A DNA stretch of 64,000 nucleotides from Ardenticatena maritima (GTDB taxonomy: Bacteria; Chloroflexota; Anaerolineae; Ardenticatenales; Ardenticatenaceae): positions 310,001-374,000 of the forward strand of contig NZ_LGKN01000004.1 of assembly GCF_001306175.1 (NCBI RefSeq). The letters run 5' to 3'. The notes under the pieces were generated by a model. That model was not told where the DNA came from and did not search any database. It saw only the letters and a program-made list of their open reading frames with translations. The position numbers were made by a program, and so were the translations under genes. Positions 1 through 8,524 of the stretch are shown here, in pieces. The first letter of the stretch is position 1. Every line of letters starts with the position of its first letter.

Positions 1-2
1 AG

Positions 3-1745
3 ATGAACCAAACAACACCACGCACACACACACGTACCTATCGCCGACGCCGCACGAGTACCGGCTTGTCCTTGCCTTCGGTGCTCACCATGGCCGTTGG
101 GCTGGGTGTGGTTGCCTTGCTGGTCGTTCTCTTCCCGCTCGATTGGGTGCGTGCCCCTACCGTCAACATGACAACAGACCAAACGGTCTTCTCGCCCAAT
201 GGTGATGGGCAACTGGACGTGGTGACGGCCTTCTTTGAATTGTCGCAACCCGCCAACGTCACCGTCGAGGTACTGAATAGCGTCGGGCAACGTGTGCGGA
301 CGCTGATGAATGAACAACCGCTCCAAGCGGGACAACACTCCTTTGCGTGGGACGGGCGCGATGAAGGCGGCTTCGTTGTGCCCGACGGTACGTACCGCTT
401 GCGCATTATCGCCGCCGGCACGATGCGGTCGAGTGAAGAGAGCGAGCCCGTGACGGTGGACACCACCCCGCCGCCGCTCGTGCTGGCAAACATTGACAAG
501 GAAATCGTCACGCGCGAAACATCCTTCACGCTGGAAGGCACCACTTCACCCGACGCCCTTGTCTGGCTGAACGATGAGCCGCAACCCATTGCGGTGAACC
601 CGAACGGTGTGTTCCGCGTCGTGCGCCAACTTCCCGAAGGGACAACAACCTTCACGGTGCGCGCGGTGGACATCGCCGGCAATACCGCCACCTCAACGTT
701 CGACGTGACGGTGCGCACAACGCCGCCCAACGTCACCATTCTGGAACCGCAACCCGAAGCCTGGTTGAACACCAACCCCGTCACGGTGCGCGGGCAAGCC
801 CAACCGGGCGCGATTGTGACAGTCAACGGCAAGGAAGTTCCCATCAACGAAGATGGGCAATTCAGCGTGGACGTGGTGCTGGAAGAAGGCGATAACGCCA
901 TCATCGTCGAAGCCCGCGACGAAGTGGGCAATGTGAGCCACATCGAGCAGATTGTCCACCTGCGCACGCAGGGACCCACCATCACCCTGACGAACCTGAC
1001 GGACGGGCTGAAAGTCTCCTCGCCCACGCTGCGCATTGCCGGCCAGGTTGATCCCGGCGCCTCGCTCATCATCAATGGGCAAGAAGTGCCTGTGGACAGC
1101 CGCGGCAATTTCAGCGCGTTGCTCACGTTCGCCGAAGGCGATAACCTCATCACACTCTCGGCGACCGACCGCGCCGGCAACACCACCACCATCCAACGCA
1201 TGGTGCGCTACACGCCCGCCGGCGTCAGCGGCGAAAGCCCCCTGGCAAGCCTGAACCTGCCCAACGACGTGGTGGCACAGCGCGTGCTGCTTGGGCTGGC
1301 ACTGCTGGTGCCCTTCTTCCTGCTGGTGGTGTACTGGATGCGCCCCTTGCACTTTTCCTTGTCGGTCGAAAACCCCGTCTTCTATCCCAACCGCCCCGAC
1401 GATTCGCGCCTGCTGGTGATGAACCTTGACCTGTCGCGTCCCGCCCGCGTCACCATCCGCGTGTACGACCAGATGGACAACCTGGTGGCCACGCTGGTTG
1501 AAAAACGCAAGCACCGCCGCGGCGACCACTTCCGCCTGTGGGACGGGCGCGATGAATACGGGAATGTGCTGCCAAGCGGCTCGTACCTGGTGGAAGCCAC
1601 GGCTGACACGCGGTTTACCACGGTGACCAGCGCCGTGTGGGTCTATGTGGATGCCACGCCGGTGATGCTGGGCACGGTTAGCCAGCAAGCCGACCGACAG
1701 GAGCATGCATACGTCGAAGGGGAAATTGTGGACACCGATATCTAG
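3..1745 (+). CDS. Membrane-anchored surface protein with FlgD-like and Ig-like repeats
   Basis: 580 residues. A basic N-terminus is followed by a hydrophobic helix (about residues 25-48), so most of the chain is probably outside the membrane. Next comes a FlgD-Ig-like domain (FSPNGDGQLD near residue 63, then a WDGRDEGG turn), then three or four tandem beta-sandwich repeats with recurring xPGAxVxVNGxEVPV and EGDNxIxxxAxDxAGN signatures. A second helix (about 427-447) is followed by a second FlgD-like module (FYPNRPDDSRL, LWDGRDEYG). Such repeats are known in bacterial surface and adhesion proteins; no catalytic motif is visible. The ATG is only two bases into the window, so its ribosome site cannot be seen and the gene could start further upstream. 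A strong terminator follows. Confidence 0.7.
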   Translation: MNQTTPRTHTRTYRRRRTSTGLSLPSVLTMAVGLGVVALLVVLFPLDWVRAPTVNMTTDQTVFSPNGDGQLDVVTAFFELSQPANVTVEVLNSVGQRVRTLMNEQPLQAGQHSFAWDGRDEGGFVVPDGTYRLRIIAAGTMRSSEESEPVTVDTTPPPLVLANIDKEIVTRETSFTLEGTTSPDALVWLNDEPQPIAVNPNGVFRVVRQLPEGTTTFTVRAVDIAGNTATSTFDVTVRTTPPNVTILEPQPEAWLNTNPVTVRGQAQPGAIVTVNGKEVPINEDGQFSVDVVLEEGDNAIIVEARDEVGNVSHIEQIVHLRTQGPTITLTNLTDGLKVSSPTLRIAGQVDPGASLIINGQEVPVDSRGNFSALLTFAEGDNLITLSATDRAGNTTTIQRMVRYTPAGVSGESPLASLNLPNDVVAQRVLLGLALLVPFFLLVVYWMRPLHFSLSVENPVFYPNRPDDSRLLVMNLDLSRPARVTIRVYDQMDNLVATLVEKRKHRRGDHFRLWDGRDEYGNVLPSGSYLVEATADTRFTTVTSAVWVYVDATPVMLGTVSQQADRQEHAYVEGEIVDTDI

Positions 1746-1752
1746 CCGAGAC

Positions 1753-1798
1753 AAAAGAGACCTGGCGGACGCACCACGCGACAAGCCAGGTCTCTTTT
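1753..1798 (+). terminator. Rho-independent terminator
   Basis: Perfect 14-bp stem, AAAAGAGACCTGGC pairing with GCCAGGTCTCTTTT, around an 18-base loop, followed by a T-rich tail. It ends the preceding surface-protein gene. Confidence 0.85.
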
Positions 1799-1831
1799 CT
1801 TTTTGATGACAATGTTGCAGGGTGAAACACG

Positions 1832-2404
1832 ATGACCAGAAAAGCCTGGATTGAGATAATTCCCATTGAAGAAGCCGACGAACGCCTGGCGGCGGTGTAC
1901 GCCCAATGCGCCGACCCGCAAACCGGTGAGCCGGCGCATATCATGGCGATTCACAGCCTCAACCCCCAATCCATGCTCGACCACCGCAGCCTCTACAAAA
2001 CACTCATGTATGGGCGTTCTCCCCTGCGCCGCGCCCAGCGTGAGATGATTGCACTGGTGGTGTCAGCCGCCAACCACTGCAAGTACTGAATGACCCACCA
2101 CGGAGCGGCGCTCCGTCGGCTTGTGAAAGATGAAACGCTGGTGCGCCAGTTGGCTGACGATTACACCCAGGCGCCCCTTTCGCCTGCCGAGCGTGCCATG
2201 CTCGATTATGCTGTGAAACTTACGCGCACGCCCTGGGCGGTGGATGAAACCGATATTGCCGCCCTGCGCAACGTCGGTTGGGACGACCGCGCCATTCTCG
2301 ACATCGCGCAAATCACCGCCTACTTCAATTATGTCAACAGATTGGCGGAAGGGTTGGGGATTGTGCTCGAAGACTACTGGCAAGAGGATGACATTCTGGA
2401 ATGA
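1832..2404 (+). CDS. AhpD-like peroxidase-related protein, candidate selenoprotein (CxxU)
   Basis: Two ORFs in the same frame are separated only by TGA at 2087-2089. Read through, they give one 190-residue protein of the AhpD/carboxymuconolactone-decarboxylase superfamily (peroxidase-related branch). The family's redox motif is CxxC followed by HH, as in CxYCxxHHGxAL. Here the sequence reads NHCKY-TGA-MTHHGAAL, so TGA sits exactly at the second, resolving/peroxidatic cysteine (residue 86) and both flanks are conserved. An internal ATG follows the TGA directly, so gene callers will see two genes. A 7-bp hairpin lies at bacterial-SECIS distance. The reading preferred here is CxxU with selenocysteine; the alternative is a nonsense mutation TGC/TGT to TGA. 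No sel genes lie in the window. The start ATG follows a weak AGGGTGAAACACG site. Confidence 0.7.
2100..2116 (+). promoter_or_regulatory. Candidate bacterial SECIS hairpin
   Basis: ACGGAGC (2100-2106) pairs perfectly with GCTCCGT (2110-2116) around the loop GGC. The loop starts 17 bases after the TGA at 2087-2089 and its first two bases are G. Known bacterial SECIS elements are short stem-loops lying roughly 16-37 bases after UGA with a G at the start of the loop. The hairpin is inside the reading frame, as bacterial SECIS elements are. It could also be chance in GC-rich coding DNA. Confidence 0.55.
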
Positions 2405-2431
2405 GCCTCTGCGCGAGCAGACAATGCTCAT

Positions 2432-2467
2432 GAAGCCCTGGTTGGTTTTGCCTAACCACGCTTCTTT
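2432..2467 (+). terminator. Possible weak terminator after AhpD-like gene
   Basis: GAAGC pairs with GCTTC and, inside, TGGTT pairs with AACCA, separated by a small internal loop, followed by a short TTT run. It lies between the converging AhpD-like and SpoIID genes. The stem is imperfect and the T-run short, so the call is tentative. Confidence 0.35.
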
Positions 2468-3515
2468 ACGCAACCACCAAAGGCGTAAACAAGCCGGCGA
2501 AGCGGTCTTCCAGTGTGGCAAGAATCTCGGCGGCGCTCTCCTCGTCCAAAGGCGATGACACCAGCCGCATTTGCCCCGGCGCCTGGGCATGCTGTAATGT
2601 GAGCACCGTCACCCCGTCGCCCACCTGCACAGGGAATTGTTGCCCGCCAACGTGCAGCCGATACGTCCCCATGCGCGGTGTCGCGATTTCCAGCCCGCCC
2701 ACGCCATACGCCGCATCGGTTCCGCTCAACGTTGTGAAAACCCGCCCATCGGGCGCATGCAGACGCACCGTCACCCCTGGAAGGCTCAGTTCAGCAGCGA
2801 GCGCCCGCCGCCGTGCCGTAAATCGCTCTTCGCGCAACAGACGCCACGCCAGCGTTTCTTCACCTTCCAGCGCAAAAGTGGGCTGTTCCATCACATCCAG
2901 CAGCGCCAGCCGAAGCGCTCCCGCCTCTTCAACCGGCAGCCAGCGCGACACCAGGCGCACCGACTGAGCCGCATAGCGCCCTTGCACCAGTTCAATCCCC
3001 GTGTAGAAGTGGCGCAAAATCGCCTCGTAGGAAGCGCCCTGCGCCGCCATCGCCATCGCCCCCGTCTGGCACATGCCGACCCCATGCCCACGCATGGGTT
3101 GTTGCGGGGCAGGACACATCACACCACGCAAGTAGGGCACGCTGTACTGCGGCCAAACTTCTTCGATACTGCGTGTGCGCCCATCGCAAGCGGCAAAGTA
3201 GAGCGCGTGAATGATTCGCCCCTGGAACACCGCCACCACGCCCGCCGTCGCCTCAATGGCTGCATCACTCCGCGGGTCGGTCGCAGGCGTCCAAACCTGG
3301 CAATGCGTGGTGGTGCAGAGGTCGGCGTCGGCTTCGGGGTGGCGACGCGCGGTCAAGGCATAGCAACGCGCCGCCACCGCCTGGGCTTTTTGCGCTTCCA
3401 GCGGCGCGCCTGCGCCAATTTCGTGCGGCACAACCCCGCGCAAATAGGTTTCCACGGGCATGGCGCGCACCGTACCGTCGGGCATCAGCAGCCGCACACT
3501 CGATTTGAGGTTCAT
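2466..3515 (-). CDS. SpoIID/LytB domain protein
   Basis: 349 residues. The SpoIID/LytB core is at the N-terminus: VETYLRGVVPHEI, AQKAQAVAARCYAL, then ATAGVVAVFQGRIIHALYFAACDGRT and GHGVGMCQTGAMAMAAQGASYEAILRHFYTG. In Bacillus SpoIID is a lytic transglycosylase acting on denuded glycan strands; LytB-type relatives modify or regulate cell-wall hydrolases. No signal peptide is seen, because the frame begins directly with the domain, so export is unclear. The C-terminal ~120 residues are not recognised. It is last in a minus-strand run, 24 bases after the GH13-like gene. A wall-remodelling role is inferred from the domain only; no other sporulation genes are nearby apart from the distant SpoIIM-domain permease. 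Confidence 0.8.
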   Translation of the reverse strand: MNLKSSVRLLMPDGTVRAMPVETYLRGVVPHEIGAGAPLEAQKAQAVAARCYALTARRHPEADADLCTTTHCQVWTPATDPRSDAAIEATAGVVAVFQGRIIHALYFAACDGRTRSIEEVWPQYSVPYLRGVMCPAPQQPMRGHGVGMCQTGAMAMAAQGASYEAILRHFYTGIELVQGRYAAQSVRLVSRWLPVEEAGALRLALLDVMEQPTFALEGEETLAWRLLREERFTARRRALAAELSLPGVTVRLHAPDGRVFTTLSGTDAAYGVGGLEIATPRMGTYRLHVGGQQFPVQVGDGVTVLTLQHAQAPGQMRLVSSPLDEESAAEILATLEDRFAGLFTPLVVA

Positions 3516-3539
3516 CAGACACCACCTTTCGCACTGCGC

Positions 3540-5456
3540 TCATTCCACACGCAACAGCACAACGCCGCCAGGTTCCAGCATGAGGGGCAAACGCCCATCC
3601 GGGTCGGGCGTGAGAATGCGGTCGTTCAACACATCGGCGAGCGGTACGGTGGTCGGCATCGTCAAGGTCAATGTGCCGGCATGCTCAAAGTCTGTGTTCA
3701 CCACCAGCATGAAGCGGCGGGACGTCTCGGCTGCCTGGCGTGTGAGCACCCAAACAGCGCCATGCGTTTCAAACGTGAACGTGCCGGGGCGGGAATCCGT
3801 GAACAGGTCTGCGTAGGCATGGCGCACGGTGTAGAGCCGCGTCAGCCAGGGGATGAGCGTCTCGGTGTTCAACCAGGGCAACGCATGCGGGCTGAACAAC
3901 GCCAGTTTCTCGGTCGTCCAAAAGCGCAGTTCTTCCGCCGTAAAATCAATCCCCGTGTTGACGGGCGCCGTTTCGCCCACTTCAAACCCATTGTGCACCC
4001 ACGGCACTCCCGGCACAAACGCATGAATCGCCGCCAGCACGCGGCTCCGCCGCACGCCCCCCGTGAGCGCCGCCACGCGATGGGTGTTGTGGTTCTCGCC
4101 CGCCGCCAGTTGTAATTCGCGCATGCCCTGCGCCGCCACATCGGGCAAGAAGGTGCGCAGCGCCTCGAACGATTGGCTGATGAGCGTCATCGGTCCCATG
4201 GCGACGTTGTAGCCGCGCGGGTCGCCGGTCAGGCTGGCATCAAAGTTTTCTTCCCAAAAGGCAAAATCGGGCTTGGCGGCACGGGCTGTTTGCATGATAG
4301 CCTGTTTGAGGTCGGCGGGCAACGCGTGTCCCATGTCCAGCATCACGCCGTCCACATCAAATTCGGCAATGTAATGGGGCAGAATGCCCACAATGTGCGC
4401 CCACAAATCGGCAACGCGGTTTTCAGGCGTCGCGAGGTCGGGCGGGTAGAAGCGCACCGTGTTGTAGGCAATGTAGTTGTAGTCGGGGTGGTCGTACAGA
4501 CGCAGATAAGTGACATCCGTCCAGGGGGGTTGCCCCTCGGTGGGCGGCCAATCGGCGAAAGCGCCGGGGATACGCACCAACGTGCCATCGGGCAAACGCC
4601 CCCGCCAAGCGCCCGTTTCTGTCTTGAACAGGCTCTCGCGCGGTGGGGGCGGGGTGAACATGGCGCGATAGACCGCATGCGGGGGTAGCGGCGCACCGCC
4701 ACGCCGCCCCACCCAAGCCTCAATCGTCGCCAGTTCCTCGGCGGTGAAAAGCGGCAAGCCATACGCACGTTCATCGGTGCTGCCTGGTGCGCGGTCGGGC
4801 ACATCGGCGCGAATCCAGTAGAACCATTCAGGGTGTTCAGCCGCCCAGTCGCAATCCTTCGCGGCGGTGCGGAACACAAATTCCACCACCACACGCATGC
4901 CCAGCCGGTGCGCCGCTTGCACAAACGCCCGGAATTGGGTTTCGATGGGCACGTCGAGCGCCGGCTCGCCCAACATGTCATCAAGCAGATAGGCGTTGCG
5001 GCTGGCGTAGGGCGAACCGAGCACGCCTTTGCGACCATCGTTGCCAATGGCGTTGACGGGCAACAAGTGCAAGGTGTTGACGCCCATGGCACGCAGGCGC
5101 GGGAGCAACGCAATGGATTTGAGGAACGTTCCCGTTTCACGCCAGCCGTCGGGGTTGAGCGGCAACGTCAATTCGCCGTCGCCGTCATGGTCCCACGCGG
5201 TTGCCAGGCGCACAAAGAGGTTGTACGCCACACTCTGGCGGCTCCACGCCCCAGCCTCACCCTGGGGCATGGGGATAGGGGGCGCGTCGAGAAGGCGACG
5301 CACCACATCGGCATACGCATCAAAGGGGTTGAGCAGGCGCTCACCGGTTGCCTGAGGGTCGAACCAGCAAGCAGGCACCGCATAACGCGCCACCGACGTG
5401 CGGCGGCGCGTCAACGCTGTCAACAGGGCTTGCAACGCATCAACAGGTTGGCTCAT
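3540..5456 (-). CDS. GH13-like (alpha-amylase superfamily) glycosidase
   Basis: 638 residues from the ATG at 5456, preceded by GGGAGATGG; the open frame extends further upstream without a ribosome site. TIM-barrel signatures are visible: MGVNTLHLLPV (beta-2/3 region), MRVVVEFVFRT, FDVDGVMLDMGH (position of the nucleophile Asp, about residue 370) and FAFWEENF (acid/base Glu, about residue 400), then a C-terminal beta-domain. These fit clan GH-H alpha-glucan-active enzymes. The usual GxRxDxxH is altered (GVMLDMGH lacks the Arg), so substrate and even activity are uncertain. No signal peptide is seen, suggesting a cytoplasmic glucan or maltodextrin role. It lies between the Ca-ATPase and SpoIID genes on the same strand. 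Confidence 0.7.
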   Translation of the reverse strand: MSQPVDALQALLTALTRRRTSVARYAVPACWFDPQATGERLLNPFDAYADVVRRLLDAPPIPMPQGEAGAWSRQSVAYNLFVRLATAWDHDGDGELTLPLNPDGWRETGTFLKSIALLPRLRAMGVNTLHLLPVNAIGNDGRKGVLGSPYASRNAYLLDDMLGEPALDVPIETQFRAFVQAAHRLGMRVVVEFVFRTAAKDCDWAAEHPEWFYWIRADVPDRAPGSTDERAYGLPLFTAEELATIEAWVGRRGGAPLPPHAVYRAMFTPPPPRESLFKTETGAWRGRLPDGTLVRIPGAFADWPPTEGQPPWTDVTYLRLYDHPDYNYIAYNTVRFYPPDLATPENRVADLWAHIVGILPHYIAEFDVDGVMLDMGHALPADLKQAIMQTARAAKPDFAFWEENFDASLTGDPRGYNVAMGPMTLISQSFEALRTFLPDVAAQGMRELQLAAGENHNTHRVAALTGGVRRSRVLAAIHAFVPGVPWVHNGFEVGETAPVNTGIDFTAEELRFWTTEKLALFSPHALPWLNTETLIPWLTRLYTVRHAYADLFTDSRPGTFTFETHGAVWVLTRQAAETSRRFMLVVNTDFEHAGTLTLTMPTTVPLADVLNDRILTPDPDGRLPLMLEPGGVVLLRVE

Positions 5457-5517
5457 CGTGATTCCCATCTCCCATTGGCAATGTTGGCAGTGTATCGGCG
5501 GAGCGGACAGACGTTTT

Positions 5518-8220
5518 TCAACCTTCCTTGCGCCGCCGCCACCACTTTTCGATTTCCACCGCCACAAAAATAACCACTGCGACCGCCCAGGTTGCTACCA
5601 ATTCTCCCAACGTGAGCGGCTCGGTCTCGAAAATGGCTTGCAGCGGTTGCCAGTAGAGCACCAGCACCTGCAAAACGAGCGTACTGGCAACCGCGCCCAG
5701 CATCCACGGGTTGGAGCGCAATCCCAGGGTGAAGAGGGATTCGCGTTCGGAGCGAATCGCCATGACATGCGCCATTTGGGCAACCGCCAGTGTGTTGAAG
5801 ACCATGCTTTGCCACGCTTCGTGGCGTTCCAGCGCGTAGATTTGCACGCCGAGCGTCAGCAAGCCCATGAGCAAGCCCACCCAGAGAATGTGTTGCCAAA
5901 GCCCGCGCGCGAAAATGCTTTCGGTCGGTGGGTAAGGGGGGCGCTTCATCACATCTTTTTCAGGCGGTTCAACACCCAGCGCCAGCGCCGGCAACCCGTC
6001 CGTCACGAGGTTGATCCAGAGAATTTGGAGCGGCAGAAGCGGCACGGGCAACCCCAGCAGCGGCGCCAGCAACATCACCCAGATTTCGCCGCTGTTGCTG
6101 GTGAGCAGATAGCGCACAAATTTGCGGATATTGTCGTAAATGGTGCGCCCTTCTTCAATCGCGGCCACAATCGTGGCAAAATTATCGTCCAGCAGAATCA
6201 TGTCGGCGGCTTCTTTGGCCACATCCGTGCCGGTTATGCCCATGGCAATGCCGATATCCGCCTTTTTGAGCGCGGGCGCATCGTTCACCCCGTCGCCCGT
6301 CATGGCGGTATTGTGGCGGTGCGCCTGCAACGCCGTCACAATCCGCAACTTGTGTTCGGGGCTGACGCGGGCGAAAACGCGGACATCTTCCACGATGGCA
6401 ATCAGTTCCTCGTCGCTCATTTGCTCCAGGTCGCGGCCGGTGAGCGTGCGTGTGCCGGGTTCGGCGATACCCAACTGGCGGGCAATCGCCTCGGCGGTCA
6501 GCGCATGGTCGCCGGTAATCATCACGGTGCGAATACCGGCTTGCCTGGCTTTCGCCACAGCATCTTTGGCTTCGGGGCGCGGTGGGTCAATCATGCCGAA
6601 AAGCCCCACAAAGATGAGTTCCCGCTCGACGGTTTCCGCCGTCAGCGGTTCGGGAAGCGCCGTTAGGGGGCGAAAGGCAAGCCCCAGCACCCGTTGCCCC
6701 TGCGACGCCATGTCGGTGTTGGCGGTTTCAATCCGCGCCCGCCAGTCATCCGTCAGCGGCTCGGCGCGGTCTGCATTCCAAACATGGGTGCACAGCGGCA
6801 ACAACACATCCACCGCGCCTTTGGTGAAGAGGACGAAAGGCGTATCCAGCATCGGCAAAAGGCGGTGTTGGGCAGGCAAGCGATGAATGGTGCTCATGCG
6901 CTTGCGCTCCGAGGAAAAGGGCACTTCGCCCACGCGTGGCATTTCGGCTTCAAGGTCGGGTTTGAGCAGGTGGTACTGCACCGCCGCCATCACCAGCGCC
7001 CCCTCGGTGGGGTCGCCAACGGTGAAATAGCGGTCGGGCTGGCTGTGGTCGCGGCGCAGTTCGGCATCGTTGCAGAGCGCCCCGCCAATGAGCATGAGTT
7101 GCAAAGCCGGCGGAAGCGCGTCGGGGGGTGTTTCGGCGAGCGTATGAGCGCGTTCGGTCTGCAAGTCAATGCGCTGGTTGGCAACGTCAAGCACCGTCAC
7201 CGTCATACGGTTTTCGGTCAACGTTCCCGTCTTGTCCGAGCAAATGACCGTCACAGAGCCGAGCGTTTCAACAGCGGGCAAACGGCGGATGAGGGCGTTG
7301 CGCTGCACCATGCGGCGTGCGCCCAACGCCAGCGCAATCGTGACGACGGCGGGCAACCCTTCGGGCACAGCCGCCACCGCCAGGCTGATTGCCGTCAGGA
7401 GCATCTCCGCCACCTCGCCGCCACGCCACACGCCCAGCACGAACACCAGCGCCACCAACACAATCGCCACCGCCGCCAGACGCTTCCCCAATTGGTCCAT
7501 GCGGCGCTGCAACGGGGTTTGCTCTTCTTCAACGGATTGGAGCATGGCGGCAATTTTCCCCAACTCCGTCGCCATCCCCGTCGCCACCACAATCGCCTTG
7601 CCGCGCCCATATGTGACCGCCGTCCCCATGTAGACCATGTTGCGCCGATCCCCAATTGGCGTTTCGGGGTCGGGGAGCGGGTCGGTCTGCTTATCCACAG
7701 GCACGGATTCCCCCGTCAAGGCGGCTTCCTGCACTTGCAGATTGACCGCCTCGACCAGCCGCGCATCAGCCGGAACAGCCCCGCCTGCTTCCAGCCGAAT
7801 CACATCGCCGGGCACCAGATGGGTGGCTTCAATTTCCTGCCATTCACCATCGCGGAGCACATGAACATGCGGCACAGCCATCTTTTGCAAGGCTTCAATG
7901 GCTTTTTCAGCGCGGTACTCCTGGAAAAAGCCCAGCGCGGCATTCAACACCACAATCGCCAAAATAACGAGCGTATCTTTGAGGTCGCCGATAAGATAGG
8001 AAATGACCGCCGCCGCAAGCAGAATGAGCACCATGGTTTCCTTGAATTGTCCCAGCAAAATGCGCCATGCGGTGCGTCCGGTCGCGGCTTCCAAACGGTT
8101 GGGACCATATTCAGCAAGACGGCGGGTGGCTTCGTCGTGTGAAAGCCCTTTTTGCAGGTTGGTTTGCAACGCCTCAGCGACAGCATCCACAGGCAACGTG
8201 TGCCAGAGGGGGGTACGCAT
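5518..8220 (-). CDS. P-type Ca2+-translocating ATPase (type IIA-like)
   Basis: 900 residues, normal for SERCA/PMCA-type pumps. An N-terminal cation-ATPase domain ([17 protein letters not shown]) is followed by TGES (actuator domain, about 173), [15 protein letters not shown] in M4 (calcium-site signature of IIA pumps), [12 protein letters not shown] (phosphorylated Asp, about 330), KGAVDVLL and [16 protein letters not shown] (hinge, about 643). A C-terminal bundle with [13 protein letters not shown] follows. It exports Ca2+ (or Mn2+) across the cytoplasmic membrane at the cost of ATP. All key residues look intact. The ATG is preceded by GCAGGAGA. The GH13-like gene follows 61 bases downstream. 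Confidence 0.92.
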   Translation of the reverse strand: MRTPLWHTLPVDAVAEALQTNLQKGLSHDEATRRLAEYGPNRLEAATGRTAWRILLGQFKETMVLILLAAAVISYLIGDLKDTLVILAIVVLNAALGFFQEYRAEKAIEALQKMAVPHVHVLRDGEWQEIEATHLVPGDVIRLEAGGAVPADARLVEAVNLQVQEAALTGESVPVDKQTDPLPDPETPIGDRRNMVYMGTAVTYGRGKAIVVATGMATELGKIAAMLQSVEEEQTPLQRRMDQLGKRLAAVAIVLVALVFVLGVWRGGEVAEMLLTAISLAVAAVPEGLPAVVTIALALGARRMVQRNALIRRLPAVETLGSVTVICSDKTGTLTENRMTVTVLDVANQRIDLQTERAHTLAETPPDALPPALQLMLIGGALCNDAELRRDHSQPDRYFTVGDPTEGALVMAAVQYHLLKPDLEAEMPRVGEVPFSSERKRMSTIHRLPAQHRLLPMLDTPFVLFTKGAVDVLLPLCTHVWNADRAEPLTDDWRARIETANTDMASQGQRVLGLAFRPLTALPEPLTAETVERELIFVGLFGMIDPPRPEAKDAVAKARQAGIRTVMITGDHALTAEAIARQLGIAEPGTRTLTGRDLEQMSDEELIAIVEDVRVFARVSPEHKLRIVTALQAHRHNTAMTGDGVNDAPALKKADIGIAMGITGTDVAKEAADMILLDDNFATIVAAIEEGRTIYDNIRKFVRYLLTSNSGEIWVMLLAPLLGLPVPLLPLQILWINLVTDGLPALALGVEPPEKDVMKRPPYPPTESIFARGLWQHILWVGLLMGLLTLGVQIYALERHEAWQSMVFNTLAVAQMAHVMAIRSERESLFTLGLRSNPWMLGAVASTLVLQVLVLYWQPLQAIFETEPLTLGELVATWAVAVVIFVAVEIEKWWRRRKEG

Positions 8221-8457
8221 AGAAAATCTCCTGCAAGATGGGTTGGTTGCGTCTGCGTCGTCGAAAAGGACCGACCAGCCAAAGCCCAGCGGCTCTTGCG
8301 TTCAGTCTAGCAGAAAGCCCTTACCGAGCAAGCATATTGACACGCAGCCACCGGCAAAAATGCGCTTTCATCTTGAACGAAAAAATTTTTGCAAGTATAA
8401 ACTAAGAAATCGCAATCTTGCATAGGTTTTGATTGATACGATCGCCTCTTTTTCCTA
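8221..8457. other. AT-rich gap between divergent genes
   Basis: Upstream DNA of the Ca-ATPase gene. It is locally AT-rich around 8380-8410, with a minus-strand TATACT at 8394-8399 that could be a -10 box, but no convincing -35 was found. No ORF or RNA gene was recognised. Confidence 0.5.
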
Positions 8458-8486
8458 TTGAAACACCCTTTTCTTCATTCTATACT
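8458..8486 (+). promoter_or_regulatory. Sigma70-type promoter of the HD-GYP gene
   Basis: TTGAAA (8458-8463), 17-base spacer, TATACT (8481-8486). The transcript would start near 8493 and include the GGGGGG ribosome site before the GTG at 8525. Confidence 0.7.
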
Positions 8487-8524
8487 ACACCGCGGCATAC
8501 TAACTTTATTCTGGGGGGTATTCC

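Noticed and set aside
38-1201. Long minus-strand ORFs opposite the surface-protein gene
   Set aside because: Their composition is an artefact of GC-rich codon bias; no domain is visible, while the plus frame has clear repeats and a terminator.
2090-2404. A separate 104-residue gene starting at the ATG after TGA
   Set aside because: No ribosome site, and its first residues (THHGAAL) are the second half of the AhpD motif; it only makes sense as part of the upstream frame.
2637-4115. 492-codon plus-strand ORF across the SpoIID and GH13-like genes
   Set aside because: It is rich in His/Arg/Gln as expected for an antisense shadow, and it crosses two genes with recognisable domains on the other strand.
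6694-8142. 482-codon plus-strand ORF opposite the Ca-ATPase
   Set aside because: Antisense shadow of a gene with all P-type ATPase motifs.
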